Part shown: positions 34,501-44,600 of the stretch, piece after piece
Layout: every line of letters begins with the position of its first letter
Position numbering within the stretch: position 1 is the first letter of the stretch
IMG/VR virus record: IMGVR_UViG_3300028840_005764
Span: 1-64,000 of that record
Origin: a virus
Reading direction: 5' to 3' (one strand)
Length of the DNA: 64,000 nt
Position numbers and translations under genes: made by a program
Notes under the pieces: model-generated
Databases searched by the model: none
What the model saw: only the letters and a program-made list of their open reading frames with translations
Told to the model about the DNA's origin: nothing

Positions 34501-36076
34501 GGGACCGGCGATTATTATTCTTGAAGTGCTTATAGATGTATTGGTTGACATAATTGATGTGGTCACCGCAATAATACCGGTTGTTCTAAATGCACTTATA
34601 CCTATTTTTAAAGTAGTTATGAATATGATATCTTTAATGGTTCCCCCACTTACAGAATTGGTTGAAGCATTAGCACCGTTGTTAGAAATCTTTATCAAAG
34701 CCGGTATAGCGACCGCATTTGTGGTTCTTATTGCTGGTTTTATAGAAATACTTGTTTTGGGTATACCAATTATTCAATCGCTGATGCCACTATTAATGTT
34801 TTCCGTTAGAGTGTTGATATATATTGTTCAAGTTACAGGTACGTTGGTAGCGGCCTTACAGGGTCTGACTGCTTTGTTTACTCGGCTGGCAGATGTATTT
34901 ACAGGATTAAAAGAAAAAGCTACTGAAGCAATAGATAAATTCTCTTTCTTGAGTAAAGTATTCGATGCCATTCAAAAAGTATTGTATGGCAATAGTCTCA
35001 TACCGGTACTTGAATTACTATACGATGTGTTTAAAGCAATAAGCGACTTCATCGCAAACACTTTTATGAAAGTGTTTGAAACTATGCAACAAGGTCTGAA
35101 GACCATTTCAGACTTTATTGAAAACACTTTCGTTACGGCATTTGATAGTCTCAGTGATGCCTTTTCAGATATTTTTGATTTGATATCAGATATCGTTGGG
35201 ATAATACCAACACCAGGGGACGCTACTGACTCTACGTCTAACGTAGTCGATACGGCCAAAAATGTAGGCGAAACCATTGCTGATGGTGTTAAAGACGGTG
35301 TTTCAAATGCTGTTGGCGCGCTCAAAGATCTGACGCCATGGCACGCTGGAGGTATTTTCCAGGCATCTGATGACCCAGGCGCACGTGAATTCCATGATTT
35401 CCTTGGTCTCCGTGGAGATGAGGGCCTTGCGCTTCTGCAAAACGGAGAGGGAATTCTGACTCGTGCTGGCGTCAAGGCAATTGGTGGCGTTGAGGTGCTA
35501 GATGAGTTGAATGCCGGTGGCGATTCTATGCGTTTGCCACTTGACGGAGGTGGAGCACAGATACCCGCCTGGATGATTGATGTACCAACCTTCCACGTGG
35601 GCGGTGTGTTTGAGGTCGCGACTGATGCCGCGACACAGGAATTCAACAGAATGTTGGGTCTACGTGCCGACGAGGGTCTGGCTCTTCTACAGAATGGTGA
35701 AGGTATCCTGACACGTACTGGAGTTGAAGCCATTGGCGGCGCTGACGCCGTAAACGCAGCCAATAAAAATGAGTTTGCTGTTGCTACGTTTGCTGACAAT
35801 CCTGGTGTGCTTGGTGCGCACACACAAACAGTTAGGCCAATAGGAGGCGGCGGCCCCGAACCAGCAGGCGGAGGCGGCGGAGGCGGCGGTGGAGGACCAG
35901 TCACTATTCAAGTGAATGTGGACATGTCTGGTTCGAATTTCCAGTCAGAGACTATTGCCGAGGACGTTGAAAATAGTGTTGCTGATATGATGTCCAACGG
36001 CGAAGGGCGTGTGTACGAAGAGGTGAACAACGTAGCTGGTAACGATGAGCCAGAGGGTATCAGGTATAGGTCGTAG
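25523..36076 (+). CDS. Tape measure protein (3517 aa)
   Basis: This giant protein follows the chaperones and fixes tail length. N-terminal residues (about 1-510) are Ala-rich coiled coils. The region about 515-800, with RYDALGDSIESTAIKMGRSI and RIIHD-free but diagnostic helical blocks such as GLQAEESMAALQSTMR and AGEAGRSLRSIFSRMSSQ, matches the TP901-type tape measure core. Hydrophobic segments occur near 838-870 and 926-950, with a long hydrophobic region about 2560-3170. Two pairs of C-proximal repeats occur: an EPGEFVIPR-like element twice (bases about 31710-32050) and a GEGILTRxGVxAIGG element twice (about 35400-35750). A Gly tract precedes the final domain. At about 1.5 A per residue, known for lambda and relatives, the tail would be near 0.5 micrometre. 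Confidence 0.92.
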   Translation: MADRQINFAINISRSDQNVFRTLIKEFQQFRKEAGAANRALAAMSKISTNATNVTQAASAFNALSDAIAKVATSVNAVDLTKITAMMRLLKTQGELATGQIKALQKQMDALNATRSQKGAKDAASAADKEVKAQAKVLENISKVVNARQNELTQLRNKIRQSAEAGEADASAARKMQTLSTELRKLRVAGVAAVKSLEEQRTAGANLDKNTLNLIQSFDGVKKAINSEIVSIQNSNQTLVNAEKVIRKFAVANRQASAAAISAWNKYATELQRSMKVAAAATKTTTGQEAARTRVADASAQLGKLQAAGAPSQVIDAQRVALDRATESYNKYSAAVQLAQIAVEKQKTAQQAALTVTQRIEEYRGALLKQREASIRALQNVEDAAAQRALANAQKEVKAARQRVQAAREVYAVEAGVRKSAVERMVQANSEAAKSATAAANAQKNASKVANQAAREQANAQRQAAKAAAANAKATTNFADQIAKGFNNVIASQLKYLGASFVVFRLIQRIREAFESIIEVSDRVAKAFAVSRSAILGLEERYDALGDSIESTAIKMGRSIKDVSEILFQFGSAGLQAEESMAALQSTMRLIIATDADVTATTKTVAGVYRLLGNQLDYLGTQTQKFARINDVLAATYRDNQVELNELNQGLKFALPVAKQLNLSFEQVSGILATLQNNMIRAGEAGRSLRSIFSRMSSQSEEFAEAFGIALDPDKPLSFIDMLEKLQSRMSSGALTVDQVGTVFERFGLRGANSFLVLTQQFDSLSETIRKLEEDSQGAAATMARVRIESIAGQVNKFKETVLELARDALLPLGAIIFGLIEAFNDFYEVLQETGLDKYLKIILAITTALIAIKIATVAWTVVTKLQTLWLIRQQAAVIGSVVAQHQYIRALHLSTVGVYTNIKALFSMSGALGVLAGVLQTVATAMITAFPYVLIGAAIALIIYWIYRMRNEYRLTIEENNKRLEQIREEIRQRRHERDALDRTISKLEEVNQASAEGRANLITQNRAISEAVSAHGELALAAAESGGNLAVFTQKAREQRQVVQEAMEVLQREQVDKFGESIKLQTKFLQDSADQYELLQDQIANYKGQLAGTIPIQFQSNQAMSARAQAQLALTNAENKLAGVMEEARKTQRDMSKSVQENIKIMPQFVDVLKDASQAASRLYATDRPVKAFGDFYSFLQRSVNQLSEFPIQAKISELNDKIVRGLESLKFRYLFEFDVVIPDSVVDDAEAEVARVFKESTRLLKESQELSTIELDQFIDVDFAESDKKIQMFADTIQEQLRESTKGLGLKELIAFDEEQGEELFTAITENIQLLPSAFEEGSEAAEKFYNNAKTIQNIQDELIAQVEKQDDAGFYLIQNEEDRKQVIDGIKGLYGDMNDLLYDGNLTQEELVEYADRIFNLSKQTLLAQNAVNGIYAQQLAIRRAYNLALGQAESISDNILYDEKQSLNVIGQKVQLAEKELEAANERVERIKESGPVLQAALDAQKEAQSVVLGLTAEQAAQTKKVWDTETSIARTRTEAIGALDREYAFGQARSSQLKAQLSLSRRLEKIRIRRINKIDDERKRRATAEAERRKFIAARFALNRQILEAEQQEAINFATRLNAALEIFKADDKILKSENRLLIVERELAFRREKIAELESRRNKNGKVYKNLVADIRTTEGEINTFKREQLSLEIGILETRTEYNATLNEQVSSLESIRLKLVQSSLIQDRNLANVYEENILNAKIAATKEKISFFNEKLSRGLELNTDEQLKYNDLIDEYAGLLSEDILRDEGELEKIKKQQLAVQDKINSTYDKELGYLAEIRGEIEGATSSLLQQRFGDAPFSAMQDAARALGKSIFEIQALGPQKTIELINKGLREGTLSADNFTGKMHEFARALSVVGEEERKIREIQEDIKRQRFETAIIQLQAALDAGNIEKASKALDDMGNSAEVLNPRTGKVDYRATLENFEKIRIAGGLIGDELAESGGRLEAKLEVSRDRAEQLLQTVEKHINTITKALSEGKFLDGFVDSMNTVISQLKRLEGTTITFEVKEYSGGTATRGYQAGFFHGQDGGGVPGQGRGDIVQAMLEPGEFVIPRSVVGVLGSDFFEQFRDPNFVNALSRSGQGLRGVFGNIPGIDRPSAYTSSNLVPGEGLGDIIPARLAEGDFVIPRWSVQTLGTEFFGRLIDPELIKKLSAANISRLKNELGYEQFANVREDLLNENRRAIGYKHGGLVSLSGIRGYADGGTAIKTTGVSQAEAETYALLKMTFDDIEISYKGPSVAEQINDVVFKDVSVDIDPMLAPIDEVGEKIFSISKITAPKVEIVDPKEAENVANVTQETEKLTEAIDQKNQATGESGQYTADVKQSLELLFNTTVATEEGANAQEVFTAAVEQTVVKLKNVVGAISAFRAQVKAAQGPFVELAGKMLDAFGSKMEKAIDNIAGKFSNLFSKQLPGLFGTFVKDFVLAGAEVVAANEENQKDIIDSFRESRVALVEQLKRNEISYFDYFNKLEDLAADRDKAQAESAEDVTGELRDVYEDFTKNFFSEFTGLLTDMVSGFNEFFDDIIDGMVGLADNVFSVFGDIGGAVGNIFGETGMAAGSVVGGVLGEAMGSIFSAVGSIASAFTSVISSAVQGILSIIPYIVELGMMGEDEIKGMLDSFREAPAILADIGEGFVRNLPLVAKALEDNFPTIATAFVDMVIKIIGSIADILRSDFIPVFVGTILDAFVDIVQALPDLFQGIFVSIAETFGNIFSGDQLSTLADAVQSTISTVIQIIVSGISDLVIPILQSIVDALPAIVTAIGSAVVAEAPQLMDAVTALMDTFVNMFKDPAVLSKLQEAVVGMFAGLGDMGGDGGQFGVLFESITGFLESMFEVLPTMIEGGVAVVNTFMALAPIIIDVLTIVQQAIYSILPPIATLLAELVGSFSKIFSAIVPTIISLIDIIADAVGQLMPIITPILTAIVDAFLPLVEAFMGLLDAVIEPLGELLMEIIPILGEMFANYMGPAIIILEVLIDVLVDIIDVVTAIIPVVLNALIPIFKVVMNMISLMVPPLTELVEALAPLLEIFIKAGIATAFVVLIAGFIEILVLGIPIIQSLMPLLMFSVRVLIYIVQVTGTLVAALQGLTALFTRLADVFTGLKEKATEAIDKFSFLSKVFDAIQKVLYGNSLIPVLELLYDVFKAISDFIANTFMKVFETMQQGLKTISDFIENTFVTAFDSLSDAFSDIFDLISDIVGIIPTPGDATDSTSNVVDTAKNVGETIADGVKDGVSNAVGALKDLTPWHAGGIFQASDDPGAREFHDFLGLRGDEGLALLQNGEGILTRAGVKAIGGVEVLDELNAGGDSMRLPLDGGGAQIPAWMIDVPTFHVGGVFEVATDAATQEFNRMLGLRADEGLALLQNGEGILTRTGVEAIGGADAVNAANKNEFAVATFADNPGVLGAHTQTVRPIGGGGPEPAGGGGGGGGGGPVTIQVNVDMSGSNFQSETIAEDVENSVADMMSNGEGRVYEEVNNVAGNDEPEGIRYRS

Positions 36077-36086
36077 GTGAAGTGCG

Positions 36087-38075
36087 ATGTCGTTGTTTTT
36101 GGCAGACTTAGATCCTTATGACACCGAGTCGGATGTTGCAAAGGACACGAATGTCTACCTGCGCATTGGGGCCGATGGCGGCGACATTGTGGACTTGGAC
36201 ACGGTGCTAATCACCATCGAGGGGTCGGACGCCTATGACGGTGATGGCACGCCAGCGGGATACCAGGACGGGTTCTATGGTACAGTGACTTCGGACGGTT
36301 CGAACGGTTACATTTTTGACATTGATCCTGAATCAGATTTTCCTGAAACAACTACAATAGATGTTGATGTTTATGCTGAGAATACTCTTGGTACAGTTAT
36401 ATTGAATCAATCATATTCTTTTGACATTACCACTTATCCATTTATTTCGGCTTTGGACCCAGCAAATGGTGAAACCGGTGTCGACCATGACAAAAACATC
36501 GAGATGACACTGGATGGTGGGTCTGGAAACATCACGAAATCCACAATTGAAGTGCGCGTAGATAGCGTACTTGCGTATGACGATGATGGTGCTACACCAG
36601 GTTTTCAGCCTGGTTTTCAAGGTACAGGCTCCAGTATCGTGGTGAATGGTAATGGTTATGACCTGGTTATCGACCAGGAAGAGGATTTTGGTGCAGGCCA
36701 AAGGATTGATTTACAAATTGATGCTGATAATGACTTAAGTTTTTCTATTGATGAAGATAAGTATTTCAAAACTAATATTTACACAACTCAGATCAATCCA
36801 GTTACACCTGTGGGTAATGAGAAGCTCGCGCCTATCGAACAAAGTATTTACATAGACTTTACCAAAACACCTGTTTTGATAAAGGTTAATTCAGTTGTGG
36901 CGTGGGACGGCGCTTTTCAAAATGGATGGTCTGGCCTCAACATTTCACATGTTGACGGTACCCGTATCGTCCTCGACCCGCCATCTGATTTTACCATCAA
37001 TGTGGGCGTGGTTGTTGAGGCTCAGACCACTACAGATTCACGAACTTGGCGCTTTCTACCTGGTACGACACAGGCCACCACTACGCATGACACAGGTTCT
37101 CCTGTAGTTTTGGATGCCGATGGCAGCCTGTGGTACGCATACACCAGGGACTACGAAGAGGGCCTCACACCACCATTGCAGCCTGGCAACATTTACATGC
37201 GTAAGGGCAATCCGCTTACCGCCGAAGCCATCACGGTGACTGGACAGGTAGTAGATGTTGGTTTTGATGCTAATACAGGACTTATCAATGTTGTGTTTGA
37301 ACACAATAGAAAAGTCCAGTTTATGACAGTGTTACCAACGGATAGTCCTAGTTACAAGAATCCAGAATCTATTCTTTTCACCAATGCCAATATGTCTCTT
37401 TATGGTGATCAGCGAAGACAACGTGGTACTATTTTCTATGGTAGTACATATGGTAATCAACGAAGAGGTATGACATACGACTGGGGTACACCAGGACTTG
37501 GTGAATTTCTCAGTACACCGTATCCAGTCACACTACACTGCTACAATACCGTATCCTCATACATGCAGGAATATGTGATTGGTTTTGAAGTGTACAAGAG
37601 CATTCCCGGCTCTTCGTATTGGAGACCACTCGGTACAATCAGTTATACGTATGGTGATCCATATGCGGTTTTTGTTGATAATAAATTTATTGCTGGCGCA
37701 TCATATCGATGCCGTGCAATATTTCAATATGATGATACGGCCACGTCTAAGATTTTCAAAAGCGTTACGAGCGACATTGTAACACTGTCCGAAAATACGA
37801 TGTCTGATTTAGCGGCGATGTCTATATATGGTGGCAGAAAACGCCAGGTTGTGTTGTCAGTTACTATCTCACCGCCTCTAAAAAGATTGATAGCTGATTA
37901 TGGTGATATATCTGTTTATGGCGGTAGAAAACGTCAGGTTGTACCTTCGTCTACTAGTTATGTACCTGTCAAACGCGTATATGATACTGAAACTATGGAC
38001 ATGTCTGTGTACGGCGGAACTGATAGAATAGTGAAACTCGACATCACGGGATACGATCCGATAGGAGTTGGTTGA
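36087..38075 (+). CDS. Tail-tip protein with Ig-like domains and C-terminal short repeats
   Basis: This 662-residue protein follows the tape measure gene. It has three tandem Ig-like domains (about 1-115, 116-230 and 231-330), with DPANGETGVDHDKNIEMTL and WRFLP marks of bacterial Ig-like (Big_5-type) folds. A middle propeller- or jellyroll-like part (about 330-560) includes repeated strands of GxxY. The C terminus has three copies of an M/I-S-x-Y-GG-x-x-R-Q/I-V-V unit spaced 90-93 bases (starts about 37818, 37908, 38001), and a looser relative near 37392. The gene probably belongs to the distal tail. Its stop overlaps the next start. Confidence 0.6.
   Translation: MSLFLADLDPYDTESDVAKDTNVYLRIGADGGDIVDLDTVLITIEGSDAYDGDGTPAGYQDGFYGTVTSDGSNGYIFDIDPESDFPETTTIDVDVYAENTLGTVILNQSYSFDITTYPFISALDPANGETGVDHDKNIEMTLDGGSGNITKSTIEVRVDSVLAYDDDGATPGFQPGFQGTGSSIVVNGNGYDLVIDQEEDFGAGQRIDLQIDADNDLSFSIDEDKYFKTNIYTTQINPVTPVGNEKLAPIEQSIYIDFTKTPVLIKVNSVVAWDGAFQNGWSGLNISHVDGTRIVLDPPSDFTINVGVVVEAQTTTDSRTWRFLPGTTQATTTHDTGSPVVLDADGSLWYAYTRDYEEGLTPPLQPGNIYMRKGNPLTAEAITVTGQVVDVGFDANTGLINVVFEHNRKVQFMTVLPTDSPSYKNPESILFTNANMSLYGDQRRQRGTIFYGSTYGNQRRGMTYDWGTPGLGEFLSTPYPVTLHCYNTVSSYMQEYVIGFEVYKSIPGSSYWRPLGTISYTYGDPYAVFVDNKFIAGASYRCRAIFQYDDTATSKIFKSVTSDIVTLSENTMSDLAAMSIYGGRKRQVVLSVTISPPLKRLIADYGDISVYGGRKRQVVPSSTSYVPVKRVYDTETMDMSVYGGTDRIVKLDITGYDPIGVG
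37818..38066 (+). repeat. Three 30-31-residue repeats at the protein C terminus
   Basis: Units begin near 37818, 37908 and 38001 and share S-x-Y-GG-R/T-x-R-x-V. The first two differ mainly at silent positions in the core, so the duplication may be fairly recent. They end the protein encoded at 36087-38075. Confidence 0.6.
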
Positions 38076-38608
38076 TGTCTATTCCCACACTCACACAGAT
38101 GTTGAATAAACATCGAGCTGAGGGCCGTCTATCCTGGTTGCCTCGTTTAAGTGGTGAGATCTTTGCCACGTTGAGGGATGAAGATGGGCGTATTGTTCAG
38201 CAGTTACGTCAAAAAAACTTGATGACAAGAACATACTGGGAATTCAGAACAAGGTATGATTATCAAATAAATACAGTGAGTATTTGTATTTCCAACGATG
38301 ATGATGTGATGAATTTCAGAAAGACCATATTTAGAAATACTTATACTGATACTGGGTCTTTAACTTCTAATACGATCGAAGTTAATAACACAAGCAAGAC
38401 TTGGACATTTAGAGGTACTTTTGGCGCGCCGTCTACTGATAATACTATTTATTGGGTGGGTTTGGCAACTAATTTTGCTGTTTTAACTTCTGGTGATTTT
38501 AACATAAAATATCAATGTTATTGTGGTACAAAATTATCTTCTTCGTTCGTACAAACAACATCACAAACGCTGGAACTCGTCTACAGAATTTCTCTCACAC
38601 AGGTGTGA
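38075..38608 (+). CDS. Tail protein, unknown
   Basis: ATG 38075 overlaps the previous TGA and has AGGAG seven bases upstream. The 177-residue product starts with a helix (LTQMLNKHRAEGRLSWL), then strands (SGEIFATLRDEDGRIVQQL, a common opening of tail-tip proteins), and continues all-beta to the end. Its beginning, LRDEDGRIVQQLRQKNLMT, resembles the start of other large tail proteins in this cluster, for example YLNLRIKNAVTGEEKNSRHP in the next gene, which suggests a shared attachment domain. No family named. Confidence 0.5.
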   Translation: MSIPTLTQMLNKHRAEGRLSWLPRLSGEIFATLRDEDGRIVQQLRQKNLMTRTYWEFRTRYDYQINTVSICISNDDDVMNFRKTIFRNTYTDTGSLTSNTIEVNNTSKTWTFRGTFGAPSTDNTIYWVGLATNFAVLTSGDFNIKYQCYCGTKLSSSFVQTTSQTLELVYRISLTQV

Positions 38609-38611
38609 CAC

Positions 38612-41600
38612 ATGAGTAACCATCTTTGCACAGGGTATTTGAACCTTCGTATCAAGAACGCAGTCACTGGTGAAGAGAAAAACTCCAGGCACCCTAATGC
38701 ATTTGTGATGTCTGCCAATCTCCAGGAAGGCATGTTCAACGATATAGTTGGCGGTCGTGGCGGATATAGTGTTGGTGTCGGAGCTATGTGTATGTTTCTG
38801 CGTACTGATGGCGGGTATCGTTATGAAAAAGATACTCATACTGTTTTATATATAGACCATTACAACATGTCAGATTTGTGGGATCACTATTGGGCTGCTG
38901 GCTCTGCTGACTACATGAGAAGACGACAATATCCATCTGCAAATCGAACAGCCACATTAACTGAAGGTATCAATGCTGTCGCTTCATTCATTTCTGGTTG
39001 GGATAATTATAGGTATTTGACAGAAAACGTAGTTGGTTTCCCGACAAATTATTATGGTATACCGGCGATTTCGTTTATTGACTTACAGGGTACCGCAATT
39101 AGCCCATTGTTGTTTAAACATGAAAAAGGTTTCAACAATATTTTCAATCATGCAACAGCAGGTACTGACATTGCTCTCAGCCAGGGTGATGTTGAAATAG
39201 AAGGAGTGTATTCGCCTGATTATTTACAACATCGTTGGTATTGCATTTATTATGCTAATGAAGGCGGTACCGGAATCATCGATTCTGGTGTCGGGGAACG
39301 TGATGATGGTTCTGTTTCTACTGGCTCTGATACCTTTACCGCGAATAGTGGTACTGCGCCGTTTGCCGGTGATGCTTCTGATGTTGGAAGATACATTGTT
39401 ATTAAAAATGCCACCAATGCTATCAATAATGGTGTTTTCGAAATAACTGCTTTTATCAGTACTACCCAATGCACAGTTGACGCCACGACCATTAATCAAC
39501 CATTCGTGACCGAGGGTGGTGCTTCGCCTAGCGGTTTGGAATGGACATTGCGCGATGGTCCTGTTGGTGAGTATCTGATTAGAAGAAACACATATACCAG
39601 ACAAAATACACAAGGCACTACTGTACCCAGTTATGCATATGGTGGTGGGCGTTTGTATGGTATGCGTCATGAATATCATGGCACAGAAGAAGTTGGTATG
39701 TTTGGGTATGAAAGTGTGTTTGATCGAGGTGCGAGTTGGTGGTGGATTCACAGAAGAGATGATGAATCTACAACACGAGCTGGTGCCGGTATCAATCGCT
39801 GGCTGCACATGGCACCAAGGGGTTTTGATCCTGTTTATCAGGACGGTGATATACAAAATATGCCGACTGGCATTCGAGCTTGGCGTTCGATAAATATAGA
39901 TGATGAAAATAAGATATGGGCTGCATGGTCTAATTATGACTATCAACCAGATCCACCACATGCCGACAAAATACTTGCTCGGATTGATCCATATCCGAGT
40001 GGTAACGCCAGGTATCCTGCCGTCACAGATCTTCATGATCCGGGCAACTACGATTTATTTGAAGCGCAAACTGGGCCCACTGACGACGAAGGTTTGTGTT
40101 CAAATTATCCTATTGGTATTTGTTGTGATGAAATCAATGGTCGTGTGATTGTTGCACACAACCCTGGCAATCTCCATGTTGGTGAAACGTACGAGGATAT
40201 GGAAAAGGGCGGGTTCTCGTACACAGAGAATGCGGGTGCAGCTGAGTACGGGGATGCGTGGAAACGTTTGCATTTGTTGCATTCTGCTTCTGGCACTGTG
40301 ACTCCTTCAGGTACCACACTCAATGGTACCAGCACGTTCTTCCAGGATGAGTTTGCTGTTGGTGATTGGATTCGACCTGAGCCTAAGCCGGCGACAGGTC
40401 AGATCACATCTATGATTCCGGCTGACTACACGGACGGCGACTGGTTCACGTTAGATGACGGGCTGAATGACCCGGTCAAGTTCTTCTTCGATGTATCTGG
40501 CTCCTATAGTCCTGGTTCACCGCCTGCTGGTTGGCAGTACGTGACTATTACTATTACTGGTCTTGGTACTGACGTACTCATCGCCGATCAGATTCGAACT
40601 GATGTCAATGGTACAAGTAATTTGGATATAACGGCTGGGAATACAACTGCACAAGTAGATTTCACAGCCGATAATGATGGTGATCGTGCGAACAACACAA
40701 TCACGGAAATGATTCAAGCCCCCACCAAAACTCTTAATCCTAGTGGTTTGAGTGGCGGAATCATCAGGGCCTTTGAAATAACTGGCATTACAAACCAGAC
40801 AACAATGACTATCAGTCCAACATATCCAGAATCATATACAAATCTGACAATTGAGAAAGGTGCACTTACTGCCGCACAAGCGGTTGTCTATACAAGATAT
40901 CATACCCCATCAACAGATACCAGTGATTACACCATTAGGTGTTATGTTGATTATGATAAACAAGGCAATTTCTTTTGGGTTTCTGATGATGGTAATCAAA
41001 TCAATAAGTGGAGTTTTTCTAAGGGTTATGCCGAATCAAGAACTACAGCCGAATTCTCGAGGGTTGCTACTGATAAGATCAGAAATCTAGTTGTCACTAG
41101 ATTCAAGACTGACGGATTTTCCGATCACGCTTTTGAAGGTAATGTGTGGACCGGTTCATTTGGCCTTAACGCAGCTCTGAGAATTGATAACGATGGTACG
41201 AACGATTTTTTGAAGTGTCAAGTAACACAATATCACCATAGCGCGTCTGATAACTGGCCAACTGAAATCCAGATACGGGATTATGATCATGACTATGGTT
41301 TATATGTGCTTTGGAATCCAAATATAGGGGCACTGGGATTATGGGCTCCGTATTCAGCTGGTATCGAGCGTCATTATTGGGTAATCAATACAGTACATTC
41401 AGGTATTCCACTTGGGTATTGCCCACGTCTTGGTAGTCTATCTGAATTAAGTGATAGTGAATCTACTTGGAGTGTTATACACGACATGCGTTGGGACGAT
41501 GTTGGTATGAATAATCAATTGCTTGTTGGTCATGGCAAATCAACAGATTATGATGCAAATACAAGAGATGCTTTATACTCTTTTGGCAGAATGAGTTATT

Positions 41601-44600
41601 TATGGGATGGTCAAAGTTGGTATTTGACACATTTAGTTAGCCACAGATATTACGATCTTGATTTCGAGAATACAACTGGAGATGGCCCGTTTACTGAAGA
41701 AACATTGTCGGTAGGCAACGGATTGAAACGTATGCATGATGATTTTCAACTCATGCAGGACGGGTTGTACATTCGTTTTGTTGATTCTGGAGCCGCCTCT
41801 CAGACAGACGAATTCGTACAAGACGAGACAACTACATTTGCTGCCTACATTGGTGTAGGAAAAGATAACACTCAAGAAGTTGAATATTCTATAGAAAGAT
41901 ATTCTTCACCTACAGTTCATAGAGATCGTTCAGAACCCATGAAGGGTTTATCCAATATGTGGACTGTGGATGGTGGTATTGATGGTGGGTACATCCACGA
42001 TCTTACTGTACAGCGTACAGTACCATTCCATCGTGGTGTAGCTGAATATGACGGTTATGCGTCGTATGGCCAAGATGGTAGTGCAACTGGTACACAAGCA
42101 GATTATTATTATAATTTTTTCAATCAAGATGGCTACGACGAACACGACGATCCAGACGACGCACATTTTATGGCTGCACTTAGGATCAAAGATGAATCTG
42201 ATGGTGTTGATGAATTCCCCGGTGATGGTTTTGTTACCAATGGCAGTGATGTGTTCACCACTGAAACATATGCTGTTGGTTCAATTACAGCCCTCCCAAA
42301 CGATGGTACACCGTGGTCTACTGGTCTGAAGGATGGTGATACTTTTACACTTGATGATGGTGTGAATTCACCAACTACGTTTTGGTTTGATGCCTCTGGT
42401 AGTGGTTCTGGTAGTGGAGTGGAGATTGACATCAGTGCTGTATCTACTCCAGGCGATGTTGCTGATTTGATTCGTTCTGCTATCAATAGTGCTGCTAGTC
42501 TAGACATTACTGCAGACAGTAATTTAGGTGACCCGTACATCACACTCAAGAATGATGCTACTGGCAGTGCAGGCAACCAGGTTATCACTGAGAGCTTGGC
42601 GAATATAGCTTCACTTAGGCCGGTTGGCATGAGGATGCACACGTTCTCGGCAGCCGATGAGGGAAAATCAATTTTCATCGAGAATGCCACTACCGCAGGA
42701 AACAACGGTCAGGCTGTGATTTTGGAGTTTAATCCCAGCGGTTCTGATCCCAATGAAGTGAAGGTTGATCGTACATTTAATGCTGGTGATGAAAGTGGTG
42801 TTAATACGTTACGGTGGAAGTTGCGAGACATACCGGCTGTTGCGTATGTTGTATATACTGTGGAGTATACAGACCGAATGGATACTATGGTTGGTGGTAT
42901 AGATTGGAAATTATATTCAAGTAGGGACCACGGCAGTACATGGACGCAAGTCAAAAAATGGTTGAGCTACAACGGTGTATCAATAAATGATCCGCTTTCT
43001 ACTGTTCAAGATCACGGTGTGTATTGGAATGATTATGATTATGTTGGTACATATCATTACCGTACAGATGCTCTAAGGGGTTCGCCCAGCCTGTGGTTTG
43101 ATCTGAGAGACTTACCTGAAGCGTCTAGGAGAAGACAATACTGGAAAGTATACAGAAGTTATTATGGTGGTACTAATGGCCAGCATAGATTTTCTTCTGT
43201 TCGTTTGCTAGATGCTAATGGCGCTTATATTGGTGTACTTGACACACAACAATTATCAGATCGTAGTGATGAACATTATGTGTCTAATTTGACGGAACTT
43301 TATAAACTAAATGTTTTTGAAGGAGGCGGTACGATCGCCGCCACTGATGATAATGACGGTGATAATCTAACTTATATACTCACCACATCAACAACAGATT
43401 TATATGAAGATACTGGAAGTGGTAATGCAAAAATCACACGAATGGGAAATATACAAATTACATCAGATACTTTTGTGCCAACAGATGTTGGAAAACTAAT
43501 CAGAATATCTGATGCCAACGATTCTGATAACGACGGTTTTGCAAACATCACCACATACATCAACGCCAGAGAAGTAATCACCGATAAGGCGTTTACGTAC
43601 GAAGACGGTACGTTCGATTGGCAAATATTGTATATGGGTGAAGATGATCAGATTTGTTTCTATCAAGATCCATATTCGACTGACGACACGTTTTTCTTGT
43701 CTGATCGCTATATGCCACTGAGGAATTTCAACCCTCAGATATTAGATGTACCTGCAAATAACACCATTTATTTGAAAACCGATAACGTTCCACTACAAAT
43801 AGGCGGAACACCATTCAGTGGATTCAAATTCTTTGTGTATAGGGCGCTGGATACTCAATCATCTTCTAATCCAGGGCGCGCGGGTTCTACAGACATAAAT
43901 TTGGCTATGTGGGTGAGCCAGCGTGGTGGCGGAGTGTATGCATCCGATGTCCTTGAGTTCATTACACTTATTGCCACTACAGCCGGTGCGACATCGCCCG
44001 CTGATGACGATGGGGATAGCAGAACAGATATCGTTGATCTTCCGGTTGACGTGAATGCTTTTGATGTGGCAGTTGGTGATTATATTGTCATAGAAGGCAA
44101 TACAAGTAATTATGGCAGAAGAGTACATGAAATTCGTAACATTAATGTGGAAACACTCGGTGCTGCTGAGACCTGGACGCTTACGGCTTTGGTTAAGGGC
44201 AGCTACTCGAATGGCGACTACTTCGTCATGGATGACGGTATCAATCCGGTGGTGTCCTTCTACCTCGATGTAGATGGGTTGTATGATGCTCCTGCCGGTA
44301 CAGTGGAAATTGATATTTCCGGTACGTCCACAGCCATCGATGTGGCCAACGCCATCCGCACTGCCATTCTCGAGGCACCCATTAGGATCACGCCGGATGC
44401 GCCTGGTGCCGCACTCATTAACCTAACGGCCGATCAAGCGGGAACGCAAGCGGCTAACGATATTCAGGATTTCACCACAGGCGGGTTGTCACCAACTCGC
44501 GGAGCCACGGCCTCGGACGGCACTACGCAGTTACAGGTGTGGTACGACGAGATACTAGTCAGCAAGTCATTCAGTTTCTCTATTGTCAGGCGACGTCCAG

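Noticed and set aside
34972-35904. Minus-strand frame of 310 residues with a Pro-rich N terminus
   Set aside because: It is the shadow of the GC-rich end of the tape measure gene and its Gly tract; no function or start signal.
39224-40036. Minus-strand frame of 270 residues
   Set aside because: Antisense to the 2013-residue tail protein; low complexity and no start signal.
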